Positions 33,625 to 45,084 of a DNA stretch of 64,000 nt are shown one piece after another. This DNA comes from Pyrrhosoma nymphula (taxonomy: Eukaryota > Arthropoda > Insecta > Odonata > Coenagrionidae), in the NCBI GenBank assembly GCA_963573305.1, contig OY754330.1, positions 20,618,596-20,682,595 on the forward strand, in the 5' to 3' direction. Made by a program: the position numbers and the translations under genes. Below the pieces are notes generated by a model that saw only the letters and a list, made by a program, of their open reading frames with translations, was not told the DNA's origin and ran no database searches. Positions within the stretch are counted from its first letter, which is position 1, and every line of letters begins with the position of its first letter.

Positions 33625-34448
33625 GAGCAGAAAAGCGCGTATGAAGTTCGCGCGCGAATGCGAAGGAGGAGACGGGTTGGGGGGGGGTTAGAGGAAGGGA
33701 AGGAGGGGGAGGGGGGGGATGCCGTCATCGGGTGGGTGGCCATCCTAGAGTAGATTGAGTTGCGCGGGAAGATAAGTTATTTGCCTCGAAAACGCGAAGG
33801 CATACGTTAAACATTGGCAAAGTGCTGATCCTTTTGGGATCCACGACTGAGGTATAAGAACATAAGAGAATATATCGCTCTGGGATATATATTTGGGCTT
33901 ACTTCAAAAACCTTTTAAGTGCAGTTTATCAAGTTCTGAAAAAAACGCATTTTAAGGTTTTTCTTTACGTGAAAAATCGAAGTACTCTCGTATAAATTTT
34001 ATAATGCAGTGATCAATAGCTAATGCAATGGGAGTAGCGCTTAAAGGGTTCTACCATACGATAGAGCTTCATTTTATGATTATAACTGTGTACGTAAATA
34101 ACTCAAAAATGGCCAAATTGTAGGTACTTATAACTGGTTTTTGCAGTAAGCTCAGGATATATGAGAATATTTTGGCGTAAAAATTCGTACATGGAGTTAC
34201 TTAGTATGTACGTATGCTCTTCGGTTCACGGGTTACTGATAAATGACAGTGAATGGAATTTTAAAATTGTTATTTTCAATCCAATTCGATGGTTTTTCAG
34301 GACTCAAACACAAATCTTTCGTCGATTCTGGAAAATAAACGGCACAGTAGCAAGAACAATCGTGGAGGCAACTATTGAAACAAGCTTTTTTTTTTACTTT
34401 CGAGCATTAATTCAATGCACAAAACTTTGCTTTTTTCCACAGTTGTAT
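33625..34448. other. Unassigned; G-rich patch at 33650-33730
   Basis: The plus strand has several runs of five to nine G in about 70 bp, with quadruplex potential. No gene recognised in the rest. Confidence 0.4.
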
Positions 34449-34557
34449 TGATTTCGAGACTTCCGGTTTCGGCTGTTACTCTGCCATAAGGTAAAATGCA
34501 AATTTTCACTGTACTTGATGATGGCATTACAGACGAAACCGATAGTCTCGAAATCGA
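34449..34557. ncRNA. Inverted pair of hammerhead-like motifs
   Basis: Arms 34449-34486 and 34521-34557. Plus half: TTGATGA (first core base changed), a weak stem II, GAAAC (34535-34539), loop, GTC (34545-34547). Minus half: stem II GGC/GCC, GAAAC (mirror of 34466-34470), GTC, but CTGANGA is lost. Same plan as the pair at 24021; both halves look inactive. Confidence 0.45.
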
Positions 34558-36894
34558 TAAATCTGGGTAAAAACACAAAGTTGCCTTCATTTTATCACGG
34601 AAATATTCCACAAAAGTTATAGATCTTCATCGTATGATTCAACTATTAATTTGGCTTTTCTTGGATCGTAATTATCGCGAAAGGTAATGGCGGAGGGCAT
34701 AATATGCTCCTGTGTTAAAAATATGATTGCGCAAAGAGAATGTGAAACATTCTAAGGTGCTTGAGCCACAGTTGTCCGATATTTTGAAGCACTCCTGTAA
34801 ATGAATCAAATGGACCATACGGCCAGACTGTCAGGCGGCTAAAGATGTGATGCCTAAACTCAATGAGAATACAGTTTTTTCAGAGAACGATTTATGTGAT
34901 GATTAAATTATACTCATTTTACCAAAAAACATTCTCAATTTCATATTTTTGGGCTAAGAGGTTTTCAGTGTCTGCTATCCACATGGACTACCCTTCAATG
35001 AAATTCTGCATCCTAGGCATCCAGCATGTAGTGCATGCTTGTGAGGCTTCGCCTCCTGACAAGCATTAGCGATTTATGCTAATGCATAATTAGTCGTGGT
35101 TACACTAACTTTAAGGTATAGTGTAACGCATGTTGGTGAGTACTCACCCCCTGCCACACACCCCTGAGGTGGCTTGCAGGGTATCTTGTAGATGTAGATA
35201 CGGTTTTAACAACTGGTCCTGGACAAAGTGTCGATCTGAGAAATATATTAAAATATCAAAGGGAGCAAAAATGCCGTTGTTTGCGCCTTTGTTGGTAGAG
35301 CAAAATATAGAAATTTTATTAAATAGAGCAGTCAGTCAGGTGTTACTTGTGTTTTTGGAGGCAGATTGAATTTAATTTAACAACGAATAGCCGTGATAGG
35401 TATAATTTTTGCGGTGAAACGTAAGTTGGACGTAGCGAACGGACATTATGCGGAAGGATAGCCGATTGATTTTATAGATGCCAATGCCATAATCTGCCAA
35501 TTGTTGCAGGATGGACCATTGTGATCAATACGGCGCCCGGTCTACGGCGTCGAAGATTTGGCAGCGGCTCGACAACCCATCGTTCTAAGGAGTGGATCCT
35601 TCGTCCTTCGAGTGGAAACTGGCTGTGACTACTCCCTGCCTTCCTGTGACCACGACATTTAATCCATTGTTCTTGGACATACTTTAAAAAGGGAGAAACC
35701 GGCAGAGATCGATGATGAATTGTTTTTGGAGTATGGTTTACGTTTGTCTGTTATGCTAATATTTGTTGTTATTTACTTTCAATAAATGTTTTGTCTTTAT
35801 TTCATGTTTTTTTGTTTAACTTAACAGCTTCATGTCCCTAGTGGCGGTAAGCATTCAGAATATTAACAGACTCGTGTATTCCTTTATTATTCTAAGAATT
35901 AATTACGACGTCCGGCCCTAAGTATTCCCATGAATGAGACAAACCATGGCCCCCTCTAATACAGGCCGGAACATGCAATTTGTCAACAGCGCTTTGCATG
36001 ACGTCAGTGGTCCTACTGCATCGCCCGTGGTCCTGTTGTTATTCTGCAAGCTGTCATCGTTGCGAGTAGGGATAGAACTGATGTGACTACCACGACGGAC
36101 ATCAGTTATGCTAATGTATAACATAGGGTTGCACCATTTGAGTAATTCTAATACCTATTTCGTATTTTTATACCATTTTGTTGTAGGCATATGTGAGAAT
36201 TGGTAATGGCAATTGACGAGTGATGAACTTGGGCGATTTAATCTCACAACATTTTCGATTAAAAACACGTTTTGCAGTCCAGGAAGGAATTTTAGGTTAG
36301 TTAAGTAACAAAAGTTATGTAATTGAATGGCTGTCCAGAAGTATTGATTTAGAAATATATAGTGGCGACAGCTGACAGGGCTTCTCCAAGGTACGTTGTT
36401 GGAATATGCATTAGGCTTTAACTTCAAAGGGAAAGCTTAACTTAAATATTACAATCATCACAAAGGTATCTCATGGAACGGCTGTGAAAAGACAGGACCG
36501 TGTTAACACCTCCCTGGATGCCCATCCGTCCCGGATAGTGAGAAAGCTAACAAAATAATTTTAAGGTTTTCGATTATCTTCCTGCAGCTAACACTAGGAT
36601 TATTTAAGGAATGAAACAATTCAACATTTCAAAACTTTACAACATTTATTTCAAAAGAAAAAGACAAAATACATTATTTCACGTAATCAATCAATCTTGA
36701 GTAAATAAACTTACAAGAAGCAACTTCGTAGATCAAATAACATCACTCAAATTTCACAGTGCAAACGACCATCAAAAGCGTAAATTAAACTTCTGAATAT
36801 GGAATAACTAAAAGCTGCTGTAAGTAATACACTTGAATTCCAATCAGAAACAGTCACAATAAAAACTAAGACTATGTAATTTCCCACAGATATA
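34558..36894. other. Unassigned sequence
   Basis: A hairpin GAGGC-TTC-GCCTC inside TGCTTGT/ACAAGCA lies at about 35035-35065. Near 35150-35200 a phrase GGTGGCTTGCAGGGTATCTT, followed by GTAGATGTAGATA, resembles the 3' tail of a LINE. A coding-like trace at 35490-35660 was not identified. Remainder without recognised content. Confidence 0.35.
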
Positions 36895-36945
36895 AATTTT
36901 TAATCGACACGGGTTTCGATGCACTGCATCATCATCAGGCTCGCA
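36895..36945 (-). ncRNA. Hammerhead-like motif, complete core
   Basis: Minus strand: CTGATGA (mirror of 36932-36938), U, stem II GATGC/GCATC with a three-base loop, GAAAC (mirror of 36913-36917), loop CCGT, GTC (mirror of 36906-36908). Stem III is only AC/GT, as in Penelope-like hammerheads. The single U between the core and stem II is unlike textbook hammerheads but is shared by the other loci here. Confidence 0.6.
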
Positions 36946-37502
36946 AAGAAACAGTCACGACACATCCTTGAGCAATAAAATTCATGAAATAAATAAAGAA
37001 TGAGCATTGGAATTTAAGATGTGGTTGACAACGGATTATACCAACATTTTATCCGTAAGTATGCGCGAAGGCGATCGGAGAATGTTAACGTGATATGAAG
37101 GATTGTAAGAACAATTCATATTTCAGAGGTGTTTCCAGTTCTACTCTTCTCAGGAGGCAAGGGTGTGGATCTCCGCTCCTTAGGGCACTTATCCACGGGG
37201 ATATCGCTACTAATCCGGAGCTATCGCTCTTATTTTCCTCCTTGGTCCTCCTTAGATGGTCCGGGGGCAGTATCTTGCGTCGAAGTCCCTTCATCGCCTA
37301 TCTCCGCGGTTGTTCGGCGGTCTCCCCCGTCGCTGTTCGAGGAAGAGGGAAGCGCTCCCACTCCAGGAGGTGACGATGTCGGCGAGGGTTACTGGAAATT
37401 CTACCTGTCTGTCAGTATAGCAGTGTTGTAATTCTTGGTTAAAACTTTCGCGGGTCATTATCAATGTATGTTTGTTTTTTTCGGGTGTACCCCGCGCACT
37501 AT
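36946..37502. other. Unassigned; GC-richer segment at 37130-37400
   Basis: Open frames on both strands at 37095-37431 with no recognisable motif. A possible acceptor (CATATTTCAG) ends near 37127. Confidence 0.3.
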
Positions 37503-37554
37503 GACCAGGTGTGAAACCTGACGTTTCGTGGCCGTTGCTGGCCACTTTATCAAA
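37503..37554 (-). ncRNA. Penelope hammerhead-like motif with long stem III
   Basis: Minus strand: core TTGATAA (two changes from CTGATGA), stem II GTGGCC/GGCCAC, GAAAC, then a stem III in which CAGGT pairs with ACCTG, and GTC (mirror of 37503-37505). It lies about 110 bp downstream of a Penelope endonuclease C-terminus on the same strand, the place expected for the element end. Confidence 0.6.
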
Positions 37555-37663
37555 GGGAATGAGGTATATGTCGAGTTGATGGAGTTTATATAGGGGTTTC
37601 AAGGAGGGCAAAGGATGGGAAGGGGAGGAGTGGAAGGAGTAGTCATTGCATCTTTATTCCGCT

Positions 37664-37775
37664 TCAATGCAGGGTCCCACGTGTGGCTGACTTGGAGGCC
37701 ACAGTCTCAATTGAAATTTTGATGGCATTTTCTTATCTCCAAAGCTTCGCGGATCAGCCGGGGCTTGAAGTTTTT
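37664..37775 (-). pseudogene. Penelope-like element, extreme C-terminus
   Basis: Minus strand PRLIREALEIRK then NFN, stop, and TWDPAL, the conserved tail that follows the GIY-YIG endonuclease in Penelope polyproteins (REA-EI-K...NFN). Truncated at its 5' side. The hammerhead-like motif lies about 110 bp further downstream. Confidence 0.7.
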
Positions 37776-39061
37776 TGCAGTGTTATGTTATGCCAGTATT
37801 ATATGCGCTTTACCCGTATGTATGTGTCAATGGGGCTTGACGTAGATAATGTTTGACGCTCTCATTTTATATTGTAAACCTTTTCGTGCAATTATGTGCA
37901 GATTTTTTTAGTGCGGTGCGTAGATAATACCTTCTTCCCCTGCAATCCTTAATTAAACATTTTGCGGTAAACTGTGGTACACATAAACTTTTTCATCAAT
38001 TTATACGGCATTTTCCCAGAAAATATTGCAAGAATTCCCTTTCAAATAATTGTTAACAACTATTTTAATATATTCTCTTTTGGCTTTTTGAAGAAATAAA
38101 TAATATTAAATTACATTCTGGAACCGATTACTCTTTACTAAATATAAATCGGGGAAATACACGAATCGCGATAGAATTTTGAAAAAGCTATTTATCTAGG
38201 TGTTTGTCTCTGTTGCACTGGTGAGCCGCTGACTTTCTAATACTTGCTCATTATTTATACGTGAATATCATCGTTTACCTGCCTATTTAATGCAGTTTTA
38301 TATGGTCCAAATATCGGTCTATTCATTCCAACAGAATAAAAACCTAAATTAGAAAGTTCAAATTTTGGAGTTTTGACCACCTTTTCGGGATTTGGCCCCA
38401 CTGTGATCGTCTTACTACCATTTTCACCAAGTACACTGTTGACCAATTGCCATTGTTTTATCATAATTCCTATTTTTAATAAACACATTTAGATAATAAC
38501 TTTTCTTTCGTGCATCCATATCATTCCTAAGTTTGGTGGAAACCGAATTATAGTATCTCTAAAGTTTTTTGTCATCTGGTTTATTTTTTAATTAATTTCT
38601 TGTATAATAAGTTTTTCTGCATCTGCCGTTTACATAATGCAACAGCCATCTAAGGTTGAATAGACGTTTGCTAAGCCCTATTTGTTATCACAACGTTAGA
38701 TTTTTCTGTTTGGTTTTAGCTATTCTAAGACAGTATTAAAAGCTAATGTAACATCTCGTTGATTAAACAATTTCAACTTAAGGTGATATTTTTTTTATAT
38801 CTCGATTATTTTCTCAAGTACTTCGTTGTAGGCACTCTCTTGGAGATATCGATCGAAAGTGCGCAAATTGCAAAATCGTGATCGCTTCTTCCTGATGGAA
38901 TAACATTAGACTTATATCAAATTTTGCTACGGCATCTGAGATAAATATGAACGAGACAAGTTTGACTATTTCCAATAATTTTATCTGGAGTATTTATTAA
39001 TTGATTTAGACAATGACTCGACATAATCTTTATATATTCAATAAATTCAACAGATTCAGGC
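37776..39061. other. Unassigned AT-rich sequence
   Basis: A 77-codon open frame at 38255-38488 (minus) has no recognised motif. Nothing else seen. Confidence 0.4.
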
Positions 39062-39199
39062 GAGATATCGTGGAAGTTCTTCATAATGTAAGAGAAACAA
39101 TTGCACTTTTCCACAAAATGAGATATCGTGGAGATATCGTGGAAGTTCTTCATAATGTAAGAGAAACAATTGCACTTTTCCACAAAATGGTTTATTGCG
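39062..39199. repeat. Two tandem copies of a 69-bp unit
   Basis: GAGATATCGTGGAAGTTCTT starts at 39062 and again at 39131. The units are nearly identical through CACAAAATG. The second runs into the palindrome. Confidence 0.9.
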
Positions 39200-39329
39200 T
39201 ACAACGCGTTTCGGCTCACAGAGCCATCATCAGGTACAAGTCTTGTACCTGATGATGGCTCTGTGAGCCGAAACGCGTTGTACGCAATAAACCATTTTGT
39301 GGAAAAGTGCAATTGTTTCTCTTACATTA
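39153..39329. ncRNA. 177-bp perfect palindrome holding two complete hammerhead-like motifs
   Basis: 88-bp arms around a single T at 39241. Each arm carries a full core: CTGATGA (39249-39255 plus, mirror of 39227-39233 minus), stem II GGCT/AGCC, GAAAC (39270-39274 and mirror of 39208-39212), a five-base loop, GTA (39280-39282 and mirror of 39200-39202). The motifs face away from each other with CTGATGA nearest the centre. In Penelope-like elements such motifs sit in the terminal repeats. Confidence 0.65.
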
Positions 39330-39616
39330 CTTTATATATTCATCCACGCTTGGCGTTTTTTTATATATAAATTCATATCGCCGGTGGCAGTCAAATTTTT
39401 ATCTGAACAGCCAGAAAGAACATTGAACAAACCAGTTGCTCAACCAAAATTGCTCAACCAGTACCTTTCAAATATTCATTAAATGCATATGTACATGCCT
39501 GCTGTGTATTGCGTATTTTTGCTCTAAAAGGCCATATATATATCCCATATTTTTAAATGAACATTCATTCTCAACTCACTATTTTCTTTAGACATAAAAC
39601 TAATTACCGCATTTCT
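39330..39616. other. Unassigned AT-rich spacer
   Basis: Short AT-rich DNA between the palindrome and the Penelope 3' end; nothing recognised. Confidence 0.5.
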
Positions 39617-39672
39617 TTTGCTATTGTAAAACAATATTTCGCTGGTCCTCCTGCCAGCTTCATCAGGTTATC
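39617..39672 (-). ncRNA. Penelope hammerhead-like motif at the element 3' end
   Basis: Minus strand CCTGATGA (core mirror of 39660-39666), A, stem II GCTGG/CCAGC, GAAAT, then a hairpin TATTGT-TTT-ACAATA. The GTC is not evident. It begins about 20 bp downstream of the endonuclease frame end. Confidence 0.5.
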
Positions 39673-40263
39673 TGAACTGTTGTATTCGACTCGCTCTTCT
39701 TTATATATATGAGTGGACCCCATTGTTGCCGGTTTTTTTGGAATTTGAAAAATCCGTTTGAGATTACTCCCCAACGTGTAACCGTCTTCATGGTTGATGT
39801 TCGCCGGTTTCTTCGCAATTTCTTTAGCCTCCCTGGTTTGCTTGAGAAATAGCGTATTTCTCTCGAAATTAATTTCGTTTCCTCAAAGTTGAAATTATGT
39901 GTGGGGGCGCTGAGATGGTGTTCGACTATTGCAGAAATGCTGTAGTTACTATTTCTAATAGCCCTTTGATGCACTGGAGGCGTAGTTTTTATGCTCTACA
40001 TGCCTGGGCGAATTCCCACCGCTGCACAAAACTCTCCATAACGTAATATACACTCCTCCGTAGAGGTTCCGTGGAAGTGGGTCTTTGGCCCTCAGAAGGA
40101 CGTCACCTGTCTTCGTTGTGCACGTGAATCTAGAAACGACGTTGCATTTCGCTAGAACTTTGGATATTTTCACCGTAGTAACAGACAAATAAGGGAGAGT
40201 GGCAAACGCGGAATGAATCCCGGAAAAAGTCCCAAAAAATCCCAAGTCCAAAAGAAATCCCAA
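39663..40263 (-). pseudogene. Penelope-like element GIY-YIG endonuclease fragment
   Basis: Two overlapping minus-strand frames give the C-terminal part of a Penelope polyprotein: TTKTGDVLLRAKDPLPRN, then YGGVYIT (start of the GIY-YIG nuclease fold), a frameshifted stretch, then SAIVEHHLSAPTHNFNFEE and TKLISREIRYFSSKP. The reverse transcriptase half is missing. The nuclease normally nicks the target for retrotransposition. Several frameshifts make it dead. Upstream of 40263 the similarity stops. Confidence 0.82.
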
Positions 40264-40823
40264 TCAATATTGCATCCGCGGAAGCCTACGAGTTAATAAA
40301 AACAAAGTTTCTATAATTTGGTCAGTTTTTCCATATTTCCCAGGCCTTCAGCAGACTGATTTCCTTCTTGCCGCAAATGGTTTAAGAATTTGTTCACATA
40401 AATTTTTATGCTTTTCATGGAAGTGCAATTAAACCTGCATACACCTGTTAAAGAATCTGAATGTCCTCCTGTTAAGTTCGCTTATGTTCACAAGCATTCT
40501 TTATATACAGACAATTCTGCAAGGAAATATGAGTACTCTAAATCATTCTATGCCATATAAATCTTGCTTGATTGTAAAAAATATTTTAACCAATACTGCA
40601 GGAGATCCGTCTAATCGGCTCATCGTTTTCACCAGAAGTTTATTCTTTAAATAGTGAATGCTCACATTTGTAATTGTAAATTTCAACAATGTTTTACAAC
40701 AGGCATTGCATCCAGTGTGCAGTTATCACACTTGTGATCAGATTCTCACAAGATTTCGCTGGCTATGCAATCACAATCGTTATTTTTATACAACGTTCTC
40801 TAACATTCTTAGAAAAAGACATT
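40264..40823. other. Unassigned AT-rich sequence
   Basis: Nothing recognised. Confidence 0.5.
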
Positions 40824-40836
40824 CATTATTGAATGA

Positions 40837-41740
40837 TCATCATCATTATTGGCGCTACAGCCCATGTAGGGCTCTGGCCTTCAGAATTATCTGCCCCCAT
40901 TCTTCTTTATCCTCTGCAACACGCCTCCATCTCTTGACTCCCAGTTTTCTCAGGTCTGTCTCTATATCGTCAAGCCACCGCTTTCGTGGTCTTCCTCTTC
41001 TTCTCCTCCCTCCTGGAGTGCCATTGAAGACCTTTTTGGCTGCCCTGCTTTCCTCCATGCGTTGCACATGGCCAGCCCAACGAAGTCTTCCTTGCTTTAT
41101 AACTGATATGATGTCTGGTTCACCATATTGTTCATAGACTTCAGCATTTGTTCTTATTCTCCATATTCCTGCATCTATCACAGCACCGTATATTCTTCTG
41201 AGAATCTTTCTTTCCCATCTTCTGATTATATCTTCTTGTGTAACTGTTAGTGTCCATGTTTCAGAGGAATAGAGGACAACAGGTCTTAGCACTGTCTTGT
41301 ATATGATTATTTTTGTGTTTCTTGAAATATTTCTTGACCTGAAAATAGGCTGCAGTGCATAATAGCATTTATTACCTATGTGTAACCTGTCTTGAATTTC
41401 AAGGGAAATCTGATTTTTTGCTGTTAGCAAGGATCCCAGATATCTGAAGCTTTCCACTCTTTGAAAATGTTTATTGTTGATTTTTATTGTTGGTTCTCTA
41501 GTTTTTTCTTGATTTCTTTCCATTTTCAAATATTTTGTTTTGTCTTCATTAATTTTTAATCCCAGTGTTTCTGATGCGGCTTCAATAGAAATAAAAATCT
41601 CATCCATTGAGTGTTTGTTTCTTGAGACTACAGCCAGGTCATCAGCATAGGCAACACATTGGGTTTGTCGGTTCATTATTGTTCCTCCAGGATTTATTGG
41701 GAGCTGTCTCATTGCTTTCTCCAAAGCCAATATGAATAAC
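40837..41740 (-). mobile_element. 5'-truncated RTE-type LINE insertion with 13-bp target duplication
   Basis: Flanked by the same word CATTATTGAATGA at 40824-40836 and 41741-41753. The minus-strand element keeps only the RT C-terminal half and a very short 3' end finishing in ATGATGATGAT, typical of RTE-like LINEs. Perfect duplication and intact frame mark a recent insertion. Confidence 0.9.
40855..41730 (-). CDS. Reverse transcriptase C-terminal half (RTE-like LINE)
   Basis: 291 codons, uninterrupted. Begins just before the catalytic motif: VAYADDLAVVSRN at residues 27-39, then LGLKINEDKTKYLKM, FRYLGSLLT, VLRPVVLYSSETWTL, GRLRWAGHVQRM, GRRRRGRPRKRWLDDI and the end ARALHGL. These are the ordered landmarks of RTE-clade RT thumb and tail. 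Endonuclease and the first RT half are missing through 5' truncation, so the first Met is simply internal to the old protein. It has no promoter and is not expected to be expressed from its own start. Confidence 0.9.
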   Translation of the reverse strand: MALEKAMRQLPINPGGTIMNRQTQCVAYADDLAVVSRNKHSMDEIFISIEAASETLGLKINEDKTKYLKMERNQEKTREPTIKINNKHFQRVESFRYLGSLLTAKNQISLEIQDRLHIGNKCYYALQPIFRSRNISRNTKIIIYKTVLRPVVLYSSETWTLTVTQEDIIRRWERKILRRIYGAVIDAGIWRIRTNAEVYEQYGEPDIISVIKQGRLRWAGHVQRMEESRAAKKVFNGTPGGRRRRGRPRKRWLDDIETDLRKLGVKRWRRVAEDKEEWGQIILKARALHGL

Positions 41741-41753
41741 CATTATTGAATGA

Positions 41754-43654
41754 GCAGGATGTATAAAGACCCTGAGAATGTATATACACTGGTTCATGAA
41801 AAATGGATAGAGAGCTTGCACATTTTAAAGTCATTTAACCATAAGCACTATTGCAGTGCATTCGTAGCCCCCGTACTTTAATACTATACTCTTTATGAAT
41901 TTGTATAGAACCAGGAAATGGTTATTAGAAGTCACATATAAATGCAGAACATGAAAAAAAGAATTTGGTATTTGTAAAGAGCGTTTTAAGGTAATATAAT
42001 AGTATGACAGTTAGGATCACAGCTCACTGAAGTTTTGATATCTCTAATCTCACCTATAAATCGATTTATGCATTTTACATAGCATGTAAAACAAATAAAT
42101 CTATGCCTGCATTGGTATTAGTAAATGCCGTCAATGGTGTGGCTTGGTTCCGTCAAGAAAGATTCTTATTTGTAAGATGATATGTAAAACAATATCAAGG
42201 AAGGTATTTTCAATTTATATATTAGCCAAGTTCCTTTTAGTTTTCATGTAGAGAAAATTATTCACAATCAATTGCATTGCAGATTGCGTTGTATTTCTGT
42301 GATATAACAGGGCTATAAACACATCTTCATGCAGAAAAATCAATGACGGAATAAAAAATATTTCATAAGTTGCTAAGCAAAAAGACCATGTCAACGAACA
42401 AGAGTAATTATAGCACATGTTTATCCATTTTCACAGCTGTTTTTAACCATTAACAATGGAATTATTGAGTTGTATTTTCCTTATTCTCGAGAATACTTAT
42501 TAATGCAGTCATCTGAGAAAAATTGGAGGGCTTATTTTTGGACATATTCAGATACGCAAATGATGCCAATTAATCCGAGACTAATGGTTTATCCACCATG
42601 AGTGGTTTGATGGTAAGTATAACAACAGTAAGACTAGTAAATGCAACCACGCCTCCTGCACTGCGGTGTAAACTGAAGATGAGAATGTCTACTTTTGCAT
42701 ACACCGTCACTGAAATCCACTTTGAGTTATTATTGCAGCCTTTCGGATATACCTCTCGGAATACCTCTTGAAAAACAGTTATTTCGCCAATTTCACGTTT
42801 TATGAATTTATTAAAATGAATACAGCGCTAGAGGAATAAAAGTAGTTTCATACTTATTGCTAAATAATATATATCCATTCCAAACCTGTTCTAATCACAT
42901 AGACCTCGGAAATTTTGGCCCGAATTCGAGCGAATAGTACCCGATAAAACAAGAATGCCAATGAAAAACTGTCGTTTCCCCTCTTCGTGTCAATTTTGCA
43001 TCTCGATCTCTACTATAGATTGACGATTCGAATTATGTAAACAATTAATCATCTTGTCACGACATTCAATTTTGCAATTTTTGTCACTCCAGACGAAGTA
43101 GAAAAATTGCCCAATAACCGGGTCCTAACTCCGCACGGTGAGTGAAGGATACAAGCCTTAGAAAATTACATTGCCTGCAACACGGGTTCCTAAGTTATGG
43201 TGTAACTGATCCGGCACACCTGCTGTCTCAATGGTAGTGGTAAACAAGGTTTCATCTTACAAAAAAAAACTATTACACAAAATATATAACAGAATGATAC
43301 CCTCCCATGAGTAATAGAAAAAGAAATGGATACGTTTTAAAAGTTCAGGTTAGCGGGTGCGTGGGGTCAAAGTAGACCCCAACGTAGGCAAGTAATTTTG
43401 TACAATAAGGTTCTGCAATTTTAAATTAGTATTGTTTATTTGACGCATGTATAAGCAAACACTATCAGCAAATTAGAAACTTTCGAGATGTGGTTATACC
43501 GTAGAATGACAATTGACAACGCATTATACGCATTTATTTATACGTATTTGGAACTTAAGAGTGGAATCCATGGTACTAACACAGTTCTTTGAATTATGAA
43601 TTTATAACGATATATTAAAAAATATTTGCAACGGAACGTAGGAAAACGATCAAA
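41754..43654. other. Unassigned AT-rich sequence
   Basis: No coding motif or repeat end recognised. Confidence 0.45.
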
Positions 43655-43735
43655 AAATTCTCACCATTCAGCAGATTTGAACCGGCAGTCGGCCACGCTA
43701 CCCACTCGTCCATCATACCGAACTCAGAATTGAGT
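43655..43735 (-). repeat. tRNA-like SINE remnant
   Basis: Minus strand GAGTGGGTAGCGTGGCCGAC resembles a tRNA D-arm/A-box, and CGGTTCAAATC is a good B-box. The two lie far closer than in a tRNA, so this is a deleted tRNA-derived sequence and not a tRNA gene. Confidence 0.4.
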
Positions 43736-45084
43736 ATTTATAAAAATATATAGCTAATATATTCAGTCGGCGGTGAGGAATGAATGATATACTGTGAATA
43801 CAAGTATGATTATTTCAATAAACAGGTCCAAAGAGAGATCATTGCCCTAAGATCTGTTCTGCGTTTCTGCATTTAGTAGTATCTCCCATAGTTTTTAGCC
43901 TAAAACTTTGATGAAAGCAGTAGTGTTGATATCGTTACGAACATTTTTCTGCCGTCCATCCTGAAGTCAAAATAGGGCCAGATATGTTGTACTCGTTGTA
44001 CTGCAGCCCTGAATAAACAATTCAAGGTCTGGTTAGATCTATTTAGGTTAATCCTTCGAGATTTCGATATTTTCATATTGCAAAACCTCCACGATAGTTT
44101 TAACCAAATGACCATTCCACGTCTGCCAAAGTGTGTGCAATGTATCCTGCCTACAGAGATATTTATTTCCAAATACATTGATATGACTTTCCTTGCCTTC
44201 ATTATATGTTATTATGAGTTTGCTTTAGCGAAGTGAGGTGGATTCAATATCAAAACAACCAAGATGGACGTACTGGCTCCTATCATGCGATCATTCACGG
44301 GATCATGCGAGCAAAAATAGAACATGTTCTAATTTTGATCGCATGATCATGCGCATGACCAAGAATTCGCCGAATTTCCAGCTTCGTATGCCCGTGAAAT
44401 CAGGATAAAAGCGAAGAATGTGCATATCAATTGTTTCATTTATATTTTAATGATGTCTAAAGAAGTTTAAATTCTAAAATATCGTATCTACCTTCTTTTG
44501 AAATTGATATTTCAATGCCGACTATGAATGTAGCACTCACTCAGTTTCTTCTTTATACTGTAAGTTAGCGACAATCTCACTCACCGTACTACTTCTTGAA
44601 CACAAGCTTTGTGTTTTCTTGCTCTCTTGAGTTCTAAAAGCCGTTTTATCACTCAAGGTAATATAACAGCATAATTCTCAGCGTTATCAAAGTGACATAA
44701 CATCTCCTAATTTCAAATAAGTTTTCATTAAGAAAACTCCATCGGCACCTGTTGGTATCTGGCGAATTCGTTTCGTTCAACGAACACCACATCATATTGA
44801 ACATCAACGATGTTAATTGTTTTTTAAAGTTGTCATGCGATGACAGTTAAGTTATTTACTAAGTATTTTGCATGTGTTAAGAAGTTCCATAACAGTGGTT
44901 TGGTTGACACCACCGGTTACGTGGAAAATCCCAGTTCCTTTTCAAATGCTCCGCCGCTGCTTGTCCTCCAGCGTACGTCACAGCGTTGGATGCGCAGAAC
45001 GGACGCATTTTCGTTCACGGGAGCGACCTACCCAATGTATTAGTACCATGGTGGAATCATTCACACACTTAGGGGCGCTAGAAC
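43736..45084. other. Unassigned; imperfect palindrome at 44300-44346
   Basis: A 46-bp imperfect palindrome (ATCATGCGAGCAAAAATAG and mirror, two mismatches) centres on ACATGT. The word ATCATGCG recurs around it. A 67-codon frame at 44840-45043 was not identified. Confidence 0.4.

Noticed and set aside
35505..35560. Plus-strand reading CCRMDHCDQYG resembling the CCR-HD motif of phospholipase A2
   Set aside because: The spacing (CCR-x-DHC) and the following residues do not match the family, and a stop follows after about 28 codons. Likely chance.
40658..41137. 159-codon plus-strand open frame
   Set aside because: Antisense of the RT C-terminal half at 40855-41730.
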